Below the pieces are notes generated by a model. The model saw nothing but the letters and a program-made list of their open reading frames with translations, had not been told where the DNA came from and did no database searches. A DNA stretch of 64,000 nt. Origin: Paracamarosporium sp. OC-R06-R3. Its lineage: Eukaryota > Ascomycota > Dothideomycetes > Pleosporales > Didymosphaeriaceae. Below, one piece after another: positions 55,815 through 64,000 of this stretch. The stretch's first letter is position 1. Each line of letters begins with the position of its first letter. A program made the position numbers and the translations under genes. The stretch spans positions 1 through 64,000 of the forward strand of contig JACVRA010000178.1 of the NCBI GenBank assembly GCA_019828545.1. Reading direction: 5' to 3'.

Positions 55815-58010
55815 TTAGACAGCCCAGCTGCCCTTTCTCGCAGCGATGCCCGCGCCAGTAAGCCCATCGCCCGCCATATTGGGATGCTGCTTCGCCCACT
55901 CGCGGATGTATACCCGCAGCGCGCGCCACCGCATGCAGCTTTCCTCCGTGATGTCCGCGTCCGCAAGATTGCCGTCTGCGCCTAGGCGGATGTATCCTCG
56001 TGACTCGGCGAGGTTGTCGTCTTGTCGCAGGTCAGATACAGGAATATTCGAGATACGAGAGAGTTCTTCGTCGAAGGGCTGCGCCATGGATGGGTAACCG
56101 AGAGAGAGGTAGTTGTACACCTGGGTAACGAAGTCGTCGTTATAATCTTCGTCTATGTGCAGGGCAAAGGTAAGCTTTTCGTCGATGCAAGCAAAATCCG
56201 CGTTTGAGGCTGGTGGTGTGGGCGGAAGGAGAGAACCCCTGGAAGGGGTGGGACACGGCGAGAGCAGTTCGACGGTTTCGATGCGAGGTGTCAGGATCCC
56301 CGTCGGGCCCTTGGGTGCCTCGGAATTGACACAGCAGCCGGCCCAGAGCCCTTCCTTCTTCTCAGGGTTGCTACTGGCCGTTGACCAAAGCGAGGATACT
56401 CTGCTTGTTTGTCGACCGTTGCCTTTTCCGCACCAAAGACTTTCTCCTTTCTCGGCCTGTTGACTCTGCTCCGAGAGGTAGCACATTGCTATCCGGACGG
56501 CATCGCAGCCTTGCGTAGTATCGAATCGAGCTGGCTCAGGAGACTCGCATCTTGGGAACTTGATGTCCTTGCCGAGCATTGGAGGTCGGGCCACTCTCCT
56601 CATACGCTCTATCTCCTCGTTCTTTTGATATCCGATTATGTCCTTATCGGACTTGATGTCGACCGCCGGAGTGGCCCAGGGACTCGGTTTGAAGTGCGAT
56701 TTCGGGCTGATACCTGAGGTTGGCTCTTGATTCTCCTGTTCTTCTCTGTATTGCCGCATGGCCTTCATATCCCAGTTCACATCACTGAAAGTCGTGCCTT
56801 CTCTCTGTGACCCAGCCGGTGATTCATCGTCATGATCGATAAAGTGGTCAACATGTTCGTAATAATCACCATTCGGAAACGCTGCCATCTCTTGTTCACG
56901 TAGTTGCTTTTCAGCAGCCTTAGCCGCCAGCTCAAGCAAATACCCAGAAGTTTTCTCGTCGACACTTTCCCGCATCCGTGTTGGTTCCCTGTATGAATGT
57001 TTCTCATAACAATAAGCTCGACTAGAACAAGTAGAAGGAGAGGTGATGGGTGATGGCGTCTCGCCTTCAGACTCGGAAGATTCAATAGGGTCAAGGTCAG
57101 GAACATGAAAGCAATGCTGTGATGGTCGGCACCTCGGCATCCTCCTTCGATTGAGAGGTGATGTTGCGCGCTGGATCTCAAGAAAAAGGGGATTTCGTGA
57201 GAAGTCGAATGTTGGTGTGTTGTCTGGTGGGCCAGGGATGTCATGCTGGGGCATCCCTTCTGCTTTGCCAGATCGTCGGAGTGCGGGGCGCGAGTCTTCA
57301 ACGCGCCGAGATCGCGACGCTGTCTCTATGAGCTGAGGAGCAAACTTGCGTGGCTTCTTCTCGTGCTTCTTCGTGCTTGCAGTTTGGGTTTCCCACTCAT
57401 CTGCAAACTTCTTCCGGCTACTTCTCGCCGAGGTCTCCACGGGTTCTGGAGCGAAGCGGCGGTTCGTCTTTGTTGAAGTTTCTACAGGTTCGGGTGCGAA
57501 TTTTCTCCTTGGTTTTGTAGTCTGATTCTCCCAGTCCTCGGCAAATTTCTTGCGACTGCTTCTCACCGAGGTCTCGACTGGCTCTGGAGCAAAACGGCGA
57601 TTCGTCTTCGTCGATGTCTCTACAGGCTCAGGTGCAAATTTCCGTCGTGGTTTGGAATCTCTCCCTTCCGTCGAAGGCTGGTCCTTGGACGACCTGGTTG
57701 TCGTCTCAATCGGCTCAGGGGCAAACCGACGATTGCTTTTATGTGATATCTCCACTGGCTCCGGCGTAAACTTTGCTGGACGTTTTGGTCCTTCCTTTTC
57801 ATTGTCCGGGGTGTCTTTGGAAGACCTCGTATTCGTCTCAACCGGCTCGACGGGGAATCGACGATTCGTTCTTGTGGTAGTCTCGACGGGTTGGGGAGCA
57901 AAGCGTGAACGTTTGGGGCCTACATTCTTCTCCCGCGTCTCCTTTGAGGATTTTACCGTCGTCTCGATTGGCTCAACTTTGAATTGTCTTGAGGGCATGG
58001 TGGTAGCCAT
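55815..58010 (-). CDS. Tandem FAPEPVET-repeat protein, 731 aa
   Basis: A single exon. Residues about 8-240 carry ten copies of a motif of the form R/K-F-A-P-E-P-V-E-T, spaced by basic, Ser/Thr-rich linkers (RSSRKK, TKTNRR). The longest unit, about 50 residues containing two motifs, is present twice almost unchanged. About 290-480 are polar and acidic. The C-terminal 120 residues look folded (LTFALHIDEDYNDDFVTQVY, ITEESCMRWRALRVYIREWA) and are the likely conserved domain. There is no signal peptide or membrane span. The alternation of basic spacers and P-E-P-V-E-T cores suggests a scaffold or short linear binding motif array; this is inference. I do not know a named family. Confidence 0.8.
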   Translation of the reverse strand: MATTMPSRQFKVEPIETTVKSSKETREKNVGPKRSRFAPQPVETTTRTNRRFPVEPVETNTRSSKDTPDNEKEGPKRPAKFTPEPVEISHKSNRRFAPEPIETTTRSSKDQPSTEGRDSKPRRKFAPEPVETSTKTNRRFAPEPVETSVRSSRKKFAEDWENQTTKPRRKFAPEPVETSTKTNRRFAPEPVETSARSSRKKFADEWETQTASTKKHEKKPRKFAPQLIETASRSRRVEDSRPALRRSGKAEGMPQHDIPGPPDNTPTFDFSRNPLFLEIQRATSPLNRRRMPRCRPSQHCFHVPDLDPIESSESEGETPSPITSPSTCSSRAYCYEKHSYREPTRMRESVDEKTSGYLLELAAKAAEKQLREQEMAAFPNGDYYEHVDHFIDHDDESPAGSQREGTTFSDVNWDMKAMRQYREEQENQEPTSGISPKSHFKPSPWATPAVDIKSDKDIIGYQKNEEIERMRRVARPPMLGKDIKFPRCESPEPARFDTTQGCDAVRIAMCYLSEQSQQAEKGESLWCGKGNGRQTSRVSSLWSTASSNPEKKEGLWAGCCVNSEAPKGPTGILTPRIETVELLSPCPTPSRGSLLPPTPPASNADFACIDEKLTFALHIDEDYNDDFVTQVYNYLSLGYPSMAQPFDEELSRISNIPVSDLRQDDNLAESRGYIRLGADGNLADADITEESCMRWRALRVYIREWAKQHPNMAGDGLTGAGIAARKGSWAV

Positions 58011-60319
58011 GTTTGGTACAAGCTTTCTAGGTAGGTCCTCCTCCTTATTATCATGCTATGCAACCTGACGTCGCCAATATCCTTGCACCTCGTGGGCCAG
58101 ACTATTTTACTTCAAGAACTAGTGCTCGCTTGTTGCTAAGGATGCAGGATCCTAATTGCGGGGAACGGGAGGGTCGGGAAATATCGGGAGCACAGGTGGT
58201 GTGCACCAGAACGTGCAGCGCGGGAGAGGCGTATGGTGAGCAATTGGTGGCCAAAAACTTATTGCAACGCGTAGGGGGGAAGGAACGTCAAAGTCGCAGA
58301 GCTTGCACAGAAGAAGCAAAGCCGGTTCTCTGCCTTTCAGGTGCCAATTGTGTATCGTTGGGGAGCGGAGAGCCGTTTCGAGCGGGCGGAAGGTGCGAGG
58401 GAGCTCGTTGTTGCTGCAAAGGTTTTAATTCGAGGTCGAGGACAGAGGACAAAGGACGAAAGCCGTACATTGCTCACCACACGTCGCTGTCGGGGGGAAA
58501 TAGTGACCACACGAGGTGTTTGTCGAACCCGCAGAAGCTGGTGAAGCGCGTCGTGACCTCGGCGGCCGTCTGCATGTGAATGCCTGCTGGTAGGAGTCGA
58601 AGTTTTGTGGTGCCAATGCTCAATGACGTCGTGGAGGATGCGCCGTGGATGATGGCGTGCGGTAGTGTCGAGCACGGCAACGGGGTGGGTGGGGGCGCTG
58701 GGGTTATGTAGAGTCGTCGAGGAGGTCGTCGCCGCAAGATTGATGAGCTGATACGGCAATGCGGACCTGTTCATTCCTGTTGGGCGCAGGGATGCCGCGA
58801 GAGACGATAGCAAGGGGCGCGGGCCCGATGGCGAACTCGACACAGTGCGTGGGACCAGGCTATGGAAATTGGACTCGCCCACCGCAGCCTTCCAACATAT
58901 ACGCCGCGGCTGGGAGGAGCTCGCGCGCCGTGGCTTTGGGCATCCATCAAGGCCACACCGATGCTCTCTCGATCTCTCAGCGAGGCATTGGATGGCGGAG
59001 TAAGCCCACAACGGACGCACACCTCAGCAAGCCATGCGGATGCTAGCCGTCAGTAGCGCGCGGCCGAGAAGTCCCATTGACGAGCGGGTCCGGCAGACAG
59101 AGCCACGGCGGACAGCGATTCCCAACGACGACGCTCACTCCCGCGGGAGCAGCATGCCAGCACCATCGCCGTCGACATGCATCCCAGCGACGTGGTGCGA
59201 CTTGCTACGGCGGCATTGCCGTCGCTCGATGCAGGCTTCAATCTACACCGCCCTGCACCAGCACCCGCTCCAGAGCCAGCGACAGGCCCATCCGTTGACA
59301 AGCTTCCGAATAATGGCTCGTCTTCCAATTTCGGTCCGGACGCTACGAAAATAACTCGGGCCCCAGCGAATCATCGCCCCTGCATATCGCTCTAGCAGAA
59401 TCAATGTGTGCTCGCGAAGGGCGTCGCACTACTTCGTCAGGTCCATCGTCATGCGTTATGGGCCCAAGAAGCCTCGTCGGATGCGAGCAATCACCTTCCG
59501 TCAACGAGGCCACGAGACCCTGGGCAATGGCGCACCCGAACTGGTTGCACCCTCCAAGCATCCAATTGCGCCTTCCATGACCCCGAAAACCACTCCTGGG
59601 CCAATCCTAGCTCCCCGTTTGTTCTCCTCGCTTCTCCTACCCAAACGATCTGCATACATTCACCCTGAAAGCGTCTTCAGATGCACAACTAGTCAGCGTG
59701 ACCAGTTCGCGTGAATCCGGAAGCAGATATCGACGTTGCTCGGCATTGGTTCGTCGGGCAGAGGGTTGTAGACGGTCACGGTCCCGCGGCTGTAGATGTC
59801 AAGTGGCCTTCCCGTTCCCCGCACATGCATTTCCCCGGATCAGCATCGACTAACAGAGCTAAATTATCTCAGGAAGTTGTTGCAAGTCTACCATACGCCA
59901 ACCGGTCCGAATCTCAAGTCCGAGTCTACTCCTAACGCCAGCATAGTCGACGCATATCGACCATCAAATCAAAGCAGCAAGCAACCCTACCATAGACCCA
60001 CGGATGCCGATGCAGAGTCTTGCATCCCTACTAATGCACAAAGGTCTCAGTCCCCGAGAGATCCGTCGTCATAATCCAAGACTAGATGAGAAGCAACAAT
60101 TCCGCGACAGTATTGAAGCTGTCGTGTTAGCCTGAGCGGTCCCACGTGAAAATAGTATTCGAAATGGACATCAGCCCAAGCACCTAGCCCAGGACCCGGA
60201 GACATGCAATGGATGGACCGCGAGTCTGCCGTCAACGCACTGTGTGCGTCTTTAGAGCATGAGTCAGCAACGGTGAGCAGTAATCAAGTTTTAGTGTGGC
60301 TTACCGCTGCCTGGTTCAT
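58011..60319. other. Long gene-free interval
   Basis: 2.3 kb upstream of the repeat protein. Three overlapping minus-strand frames at about 58.34-59.0 kb are the best coding candidates but none has a good start, domain or consistent splice path. The rest is GC-rich with short frames on both strands. Confidence 0.45.
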
Positions 60320-60664
60320 TCTCCATGCTGTCTGCAAGCTTACCATCGAGCACTTCAACGACGGACATGTGCCTCGTTATGCGATACTGTCTCACACCTG
60401 GGGCAGAGGACGAGGAGGTGATCTTTGCGAAAATCATCAACGGCGATGGTCTGGGCAAGGCGGGCTACACGAAGATCTACTTCTGCGATACACAGGCACG
60501 GCATGATGGTCTACAGTACTTTGGGTAGACAGCTGCTGTATCGACATAACGGACAAGGCTGAGCATTCGCACGCCGTCTGTTCCATGTTTCACTGGTACC
60601 AAGCTGCGGCGCACAGCTCTCTGCTAGTGGTTAGCTCACAGAGGTTAACGCTCCTCACACAGTG
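60320..60664 (+). pseudogene. Broken HET-domain (heterokaryon incompatibility) gene fragment
   Basis: The translation shows the start of a HET domain: FNDGHVPRYAILSHTWG in one frame, AEDEEVIFAKIINGDG through DTQARHDGLQYF in the next (shift at about 60402), and VDSCCIDITDKAEH through MFHWYQAAA in a third (shift at about 60521, giving an early TAG). The order and spacing are those of the family, so these are frameshifts in a once intact gene and not introns: no GT-AG pair fits. The sequence stops within the domain and no C-terminal region follows. HET proteins trigger cell death on non-self recognition. This copy should be non-functional. Confidence 0.85.
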
Positions 60665-61008
60665 AACTCTAATGATAAGTCTAAATGAGATGCCTGCAGA
60701 CATTTTATTATGCTAGCTTTTCCTGACATATTAGAGTGACGTATGTGATGAATCATTCCAGAGCGTCTACGGTTCACAGCACTGTACTCATATACGTCTC
60801 TCTTCGAATCCTGGTCCAGTCAAATTTTTTGCTCTGATCTTTTTATCACGACTCTTTTGTGCCGACCGATTCCCAGGGTAATCACCTGTTTTTTTTTCTT
60901 TTTACTACTTTTTGTACTCCGGCCTACGCCGAATTTTTACAAGAAAAACAAAATCCAGATACATCTCTCTCTCTCTTGCTCGATCAAGACCCTGGGGACT
61001 TTGAGCTC
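60665..61008. other. Gene-free interval after the HET relic
   Basis: 344 bp of pyrimidine-rich sequence, including a short TC microsatellite at about 60962-60975. It should include the 3' UTR of the hydrolase gene. Confidence 0.45.
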
Positions 61009-61923
61009 TCAGACATACTTGTCGAACCACTCAAGCATCTCAGTCGGCTTTTGTGCAAAGTAGTTGTACCCATCAAACCGCCGAGTAGTATCCTCAATCC
61101 ACAGCATCTTCTTCTCCTTGCTACCGAGTGCATCGAGGATGTCTGAGCTATCAGAAGTATCAATCAAAGCATCCTTCCGCACTTGGGCGAACAGCGTCGG
61201 AACGGTGACATTGCGCGCCAAAGGGATGGGCGTGAGCTCCTTGAGCCGGAAACCAGTGAGCTCGTGGATGCGCTTGTCGAACGCAGAGACAGTGGCTTCC
61301 TTGTCGAGGCCGGAATTGAGCGCGCCCTTCTCGACAAAGGCATGTCCCGAGACGGCCTGGAGCAGGATCATAGCCTTGATATCTTGGAAGTAGGCCGGGA
61401 AATGCGTCATGGCGTGGATCGTTGCATTTCCGCCCATGCACCTGCTCAAAAGCCCGATGCTGTTGTCCTTTGTCTCGGGGCGGGAGAGCGCGTATTTGAC
61501 GGACCCGACGACATCGCGGGCCTCGTAGTATCCTAGGGCGCCGCAGAGACCGCCCGAACCCGCAGCGCTGATGCCGTGGTTGCGGAGATCGTAGCAGAGA
61601 ACGTTGTATCCGGCGTCGTGCAGGGCCTTGTAATCGGGCAGGAAGTTGACTTCGAACCCGCCGAAGCCGGTGTAGCCGCTCAAGTGGCCAGGGTATCCGT
61701 AGCGGTTGCACGTCATGGGATGATTGGCGATGATGAGCTTCTTCGCGTTGGGGGCGGGGATGAACCAGCCCTGCAGGACTGTGCCGTCGAGGGAAGGGAA
61801 GAAGATGTCCTCGTACTTCATACCATATTCATCTGGTCGGCGGAGGATGGGGGATCGCTGGCCATTCTTAAATAGCTGGGCATAAGACTCGACGAATTGA
61901 TCGATGGCTTCTGTGGTAGACAT
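61009..61923 (-). CDS. Alpha/beta hydrolase-fold protein with Cys at the nucleophile position
   Basis: A single exon of 304 aa from ATG 61923. The fold markers are DGTVLQGWFIP, IANHPM (oxyanion strand), VLCYDLRNHGIS and the nucleophile elbow LLSRCMGGN. In the elbow, the usual G-x-S-x-G reads S160-R-C162-M-G164, so Cys162 sits where Ser normally is, as in dienelactone hydrolases. An acid candidate lies in QVRKDALIDTSDSSD. No His occurs after it; the segment where it is expected reads TTRRFDGYNYF. It may be a hydrolase with an altered triad or a non-hydrolytic member. No signal peptide is visible. The family is common in fungi and substrates are unknown. Confidence 0.8.
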   Translation of the reverse strand: MSTTEAIDQFVESYAQLFKNGQRSPILRRPDEYGMKYEDIFFPSLDGTVLQGWFIPAPNAKKLIIANHPMTCNRYGYPGHLSGYTGFGGFEVNFLPDYKALHDAGYNVLCYDLRNHGISAAGSGGLCGALGYYEARDVVGSVKYALSRPETKDNSIGLLSRCMGGNATIHAMTHFPAYFQDIKAMILLQAVSGHAFVEKGALNSGLDKEATVSAFDKRIHELTGFRLKELTPIPLARNVTVPTLFAQVRKDALIDTSDSSDILDALGSKEKKMLWIEDTTRRFDGYNYFAQKPTEMLEWFDKYV

Positions 61924-62039
61924 ATCTAGAGAAGGTTGCAATGTGGAAAGGTTCAGTAATCCAAGTGTAATAATTCAATAGAGATCACGCAATGTTCGTA
62001 GTAGGATTTCATTCTTGCTTGCCTGTGTATCTTATACCT

Positions 62040-62137
62040 CGCTCGCGGAGGGGTTCGACCGATTTTAATCGGAGTCTTGGTCATTATGTCACAGCGCTGC
62101 GGAGGGGTTTCGGCCGATGTTCATCGGGGTTATAGTC
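62040..62137. repeat. Two tandem copies of a hairpin-bearing unit
   Basis: Copies at 62040-62083 and 62095-62137 share GCGGAGGGG, then TTCG, a 14-nt palindromic core, and GT-GTC. The cores are CCGATTTTAATCGG (62059-62072) and CCGATGTTCATCGG (62114-62127). The core changes keep the arms paired. Confidence 0.7.
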
Positions 62138-62501
62138 TAGTCTTTGTGTAAGGGACCATCGTAGCCCTAACGTGGTCCCGTTCTTTCCGAAAACGATCTC
62201 TGCAGATACACGCAACGACAGCGCCGTACGTGATTACAAATTTTTGCACACCTCCTGGAAATCAATGTAGCTGTCTATAGAAAATGCAATTCATCTCCTA
62301 ACACCAGTAACTGTAAGGGAACGTTGCCCCCTTTTCATAGTTTTCTGTCGTTTTCCTTAAAAAGATCAGATTATGTACTATTAAAGTAGACGAAGTCGTA
62401 GTGACTCATGGTGTACTATTATAGTAAGTACGTACGGCGTTTTATAGTAACTTATGATAATGGTACTATTACTAGAAGTATAAAGTAGAGGCTAGGGCGC
62501 T

Positions 62502-62675
62502 TGTCACGTCACAGGTGGTAGCAATGTAGGCTCGACTTAAGGGAATCGATAGTAGATTGAAGGATAGACGAATCGCTGGCTGGTAATCCTAGCCAGCTCC
62601 AGTATAATATAACCCCTAGTCCCCTGGCACGTCCTATCAGTTACGGAAAGGTACTCAGTACCTTAGGGTGTGACA
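62502..62675. repeat. Possible solo LTR or short repeat relic
   Basis: The 174-bp stretch begins TGTCAC and ends GTGACA, the TG...CA form of LTR ends, with a TATA-like AGTATAATATAA inside. No target-site duplication is visible and no internal retroelement sequence follows. Confidence 0.3.
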
Positions 62676-63193
62676 CTCATTCATTTTAACTATATAGTCT
62701 ACCACTCTAAAATAACTCCGTTTCACTCCGTTATTTCTCCGTAGTAAACAATAATAAGAAAACTACAATTATACTAAACATAACCTTAATCTGACCTTTA
62801 GAGCTACTGTACACAGTAAGGCAGATCAAAAACCAGCTAGATTGTGATCGAACTGAACATACCCTTACATTTGAAATCAGCAATAAGATACGATGCTCAA
62901 GCGCCAGCAGCCTCGGTAGTTGTTTGGTACAAATCGAAATATTCGTCGAAGACAGTCAAGTTGATAGAGAGGTGACTTTAAACTTGTAGAACTCTACGCA
63001 GGCAGAAGACCAGTGCGATGTGCACATGGACTCGTGTATCCTGTCTGAGTGCGGTGACCGGCTTGCAAATACATATAGCAGAGCGACACCGGCGCCAGTT
63101 CAGCCTAGGCACTTGTAGGAAGCAATGCACATACATCAGATCAGTTACATGAACATTGTGTGTTTGTTGGATATTACGTCTATCTAGAAGCTG

Positions 63194-64000
63194 TCATAAC
63201 TCGTCAAAAGCACGCAACGTACGATCATCTGCCAATGCCGTCGCAGAATGTGCGCTTGACGACTGTATTCGTACGTCCAACTGCTCTTTCTTCGGACTCA
63301 TGATTGCCTCCTTCGCTATATCCGGTATCGGTGCGTCGAGAATCTGGTTTCTCGTAACAAAGTCCAGAGCGGGCTTGTGTCTGCTATCCGGATGTACGGG
63401 CTTGAGCTGCTGGAAGAGGATCGACAGTAGGATGATACCTAACAAAGAGCCTATGATGCCCCATAGGATACGCATATGACCTAACCGCCCGCTCGTTAGC
63501 AATTCCATCTACAAGTCGCAATGATGTAAAAGCACATACGGGTATTCCTAGCTTCCAGCTCAGCCTCCGATCTCGCGCGCGCATCGACGCACCGTCTCGC
63601 CTCCCCGATCCTCCCCTTCAGCGCCTCAGCTTTCTCCTTCCCAGCTTTAATCCTACGTTCCAGCGCAGCAACCTGCTCCTGCTGCGTCTCGAAATCGTGG
63701 AAACCTTCAAACTGCCCTTCGATATCCTCGACCAGCTCCTGCGTGTCCGTCTGGAAATTCTGGTGCAGTTCGTTTGTCAGGTTGGATAGCTCCTGCAGAT
63801 TTCCTATCGTCTGCCGGCATTGCGCTATGCGTTCGAGGAGGGAGTAGTATGTGTCGTCCAGGCGGCGGGACGACTTGAGCGATTGGTCGGAGAGCTTCTG
63901 CAGCGAAGATCGCAGCTCGCTGTATGTCATGTTAGAAATAAGATAGATATGGATTGGTGAGCGATGTAAGGGAAAGCAACGTACTCCTCCCGCACCTGGG
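63194..64000 (-). CDS. Coiled-coil membrane protein, probable Kar5/Tht1-like nuclear fusion protein (5' end outside window)
   Basis: Visible exons are 64000-63985 (partial), 63919-63540 and 63480-63194. The exon at 63919 starts after a TTTCTAAC branch site and ACAG, so the ATG at 63930 lies in an intron; joining gives QVREDELRSSLQKLS. The protein has long coiled coils (LDDTYYSLLERIAQC, EQVAALERRIKAGKEKAEAL), then a hydrophobic helix (ILWGIIGSLLGIILLSILF) and a short polar tail. This matches the Tht1-like/Kar5 layout, ER/nuclear-envelope proteins needed for nuclear fusion, but the assignment rests on architecture. The second intron (59 nt) rejoins ARNT-RHMRILWG. The N-terminal part is missing. 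Confidence 0.6.

Larger units (their letters stand above)
61924..63193. other. Gene-free, partly AT-rich interval with small repeats
   Basis: 1.27 kb containing a tandem pair of hairpin units (62040-62137) and a possible solo LTR (62502-62675). From 62340 to 62800 the sequence is AT-rich with many TA steps, as in decayed repeats. Confidence 0.5.

Noticed and set aside
58337..59020. Overlapping minus-strand frames upstream of the repeat protein
   Set aside because: Three frames each look weakly protein-like for short stretches, but none has an ATG in good context or a consistent splice path.
60780..60850. Possible tRNA 3' half (CTTCGAATCC ... T run)
   Set aside because: The T-arm stem does not pair and no D arm or anticodon arm can be found upstream.
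63921..63930. ATG at 63930 as start of the coiled-coil gene
   Set aside because: It lies between a good branch site and an ACAG acceptor; joining to the exon at the window edge preserves phase, so the real start is outside the window.

Overview
The window is nuclear DNA of a filamentous ascomycete, most likely a dothideomycete close to the Pleosporales. The evidence is short introns (mostly 40-130 nt) with GTRNGT donors and CTRAC-type branch points, compact genes on both strands, and a fungal gene set (TOS1-like wall protein, SLA1, TVP23, CDC26, Sdc1, DPP5, HET domain, CYSTM). Splice sites were read by hand. In every multi-exon model the exon lengths sum to a whole number of codons and the junction restores expected family sequence where the family is known.

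Layout. 0.3-8.2 kb: a secreted TOS1-like protein, RPS13, the COMPASS subunit Sdc1 (Dpy-30 motif), a mitochondrial-type protein and the APC/C subunit CDC26. 8.8-13.9 kb: a 1,683-residue secreted protein with an N-terminal GH16 glucanase and a very long undescribed tail. 17.9-19.7 kb: a seven-helix receptor between about 4 kb and 3 kb of DNA without recognisable genes. 22.7-30.6 kb: dense housekeeping genes: a D-2-hydroxyacid dehydrogenase, then TVP23 divergent from a CitE/CLYBL-type lyase, then a MidA/NDUFAF7-type protein divergent from a mitochondrial-type cysteine synthase. 31-35 kb: three genes of unknown family around an AT-rich block. 35.8 kb: an intron-containing tRNA-Ile(UAU). 37-41 kb: DPP5 facing a 3-beta-HSD/ERG26-type enzyme. 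42.7-50.8 kb: a zinc-ribbon/two-helix membrane protein, a CYSTM protein and SLA1. 52-58 kb: an MFS transporter, an SDR and a tandem-repeat protein. 58-64 kb: mostly non-coding, with a frameshifted HET-domain relic, an alpha/beta hydrolase with an unusual active site, small repeats, and a Kar5/Tht1-like gene cut by the window edge.

I see no secondary-metabolite cluster, CRISPR-like system or intact transposon. The most unusual items are the tail of the GH16 protein (duplicated two-cysteine module plus several dibasic sites), the tandem FAPEPVET protein, the hydrolase with Cys at the nucleophile elbow and no C-terminal His, and the zinc-ribbon/two-helix protein with a 19-nt exon. All functions are read from sequence and recalled family knowledge; no search was run.
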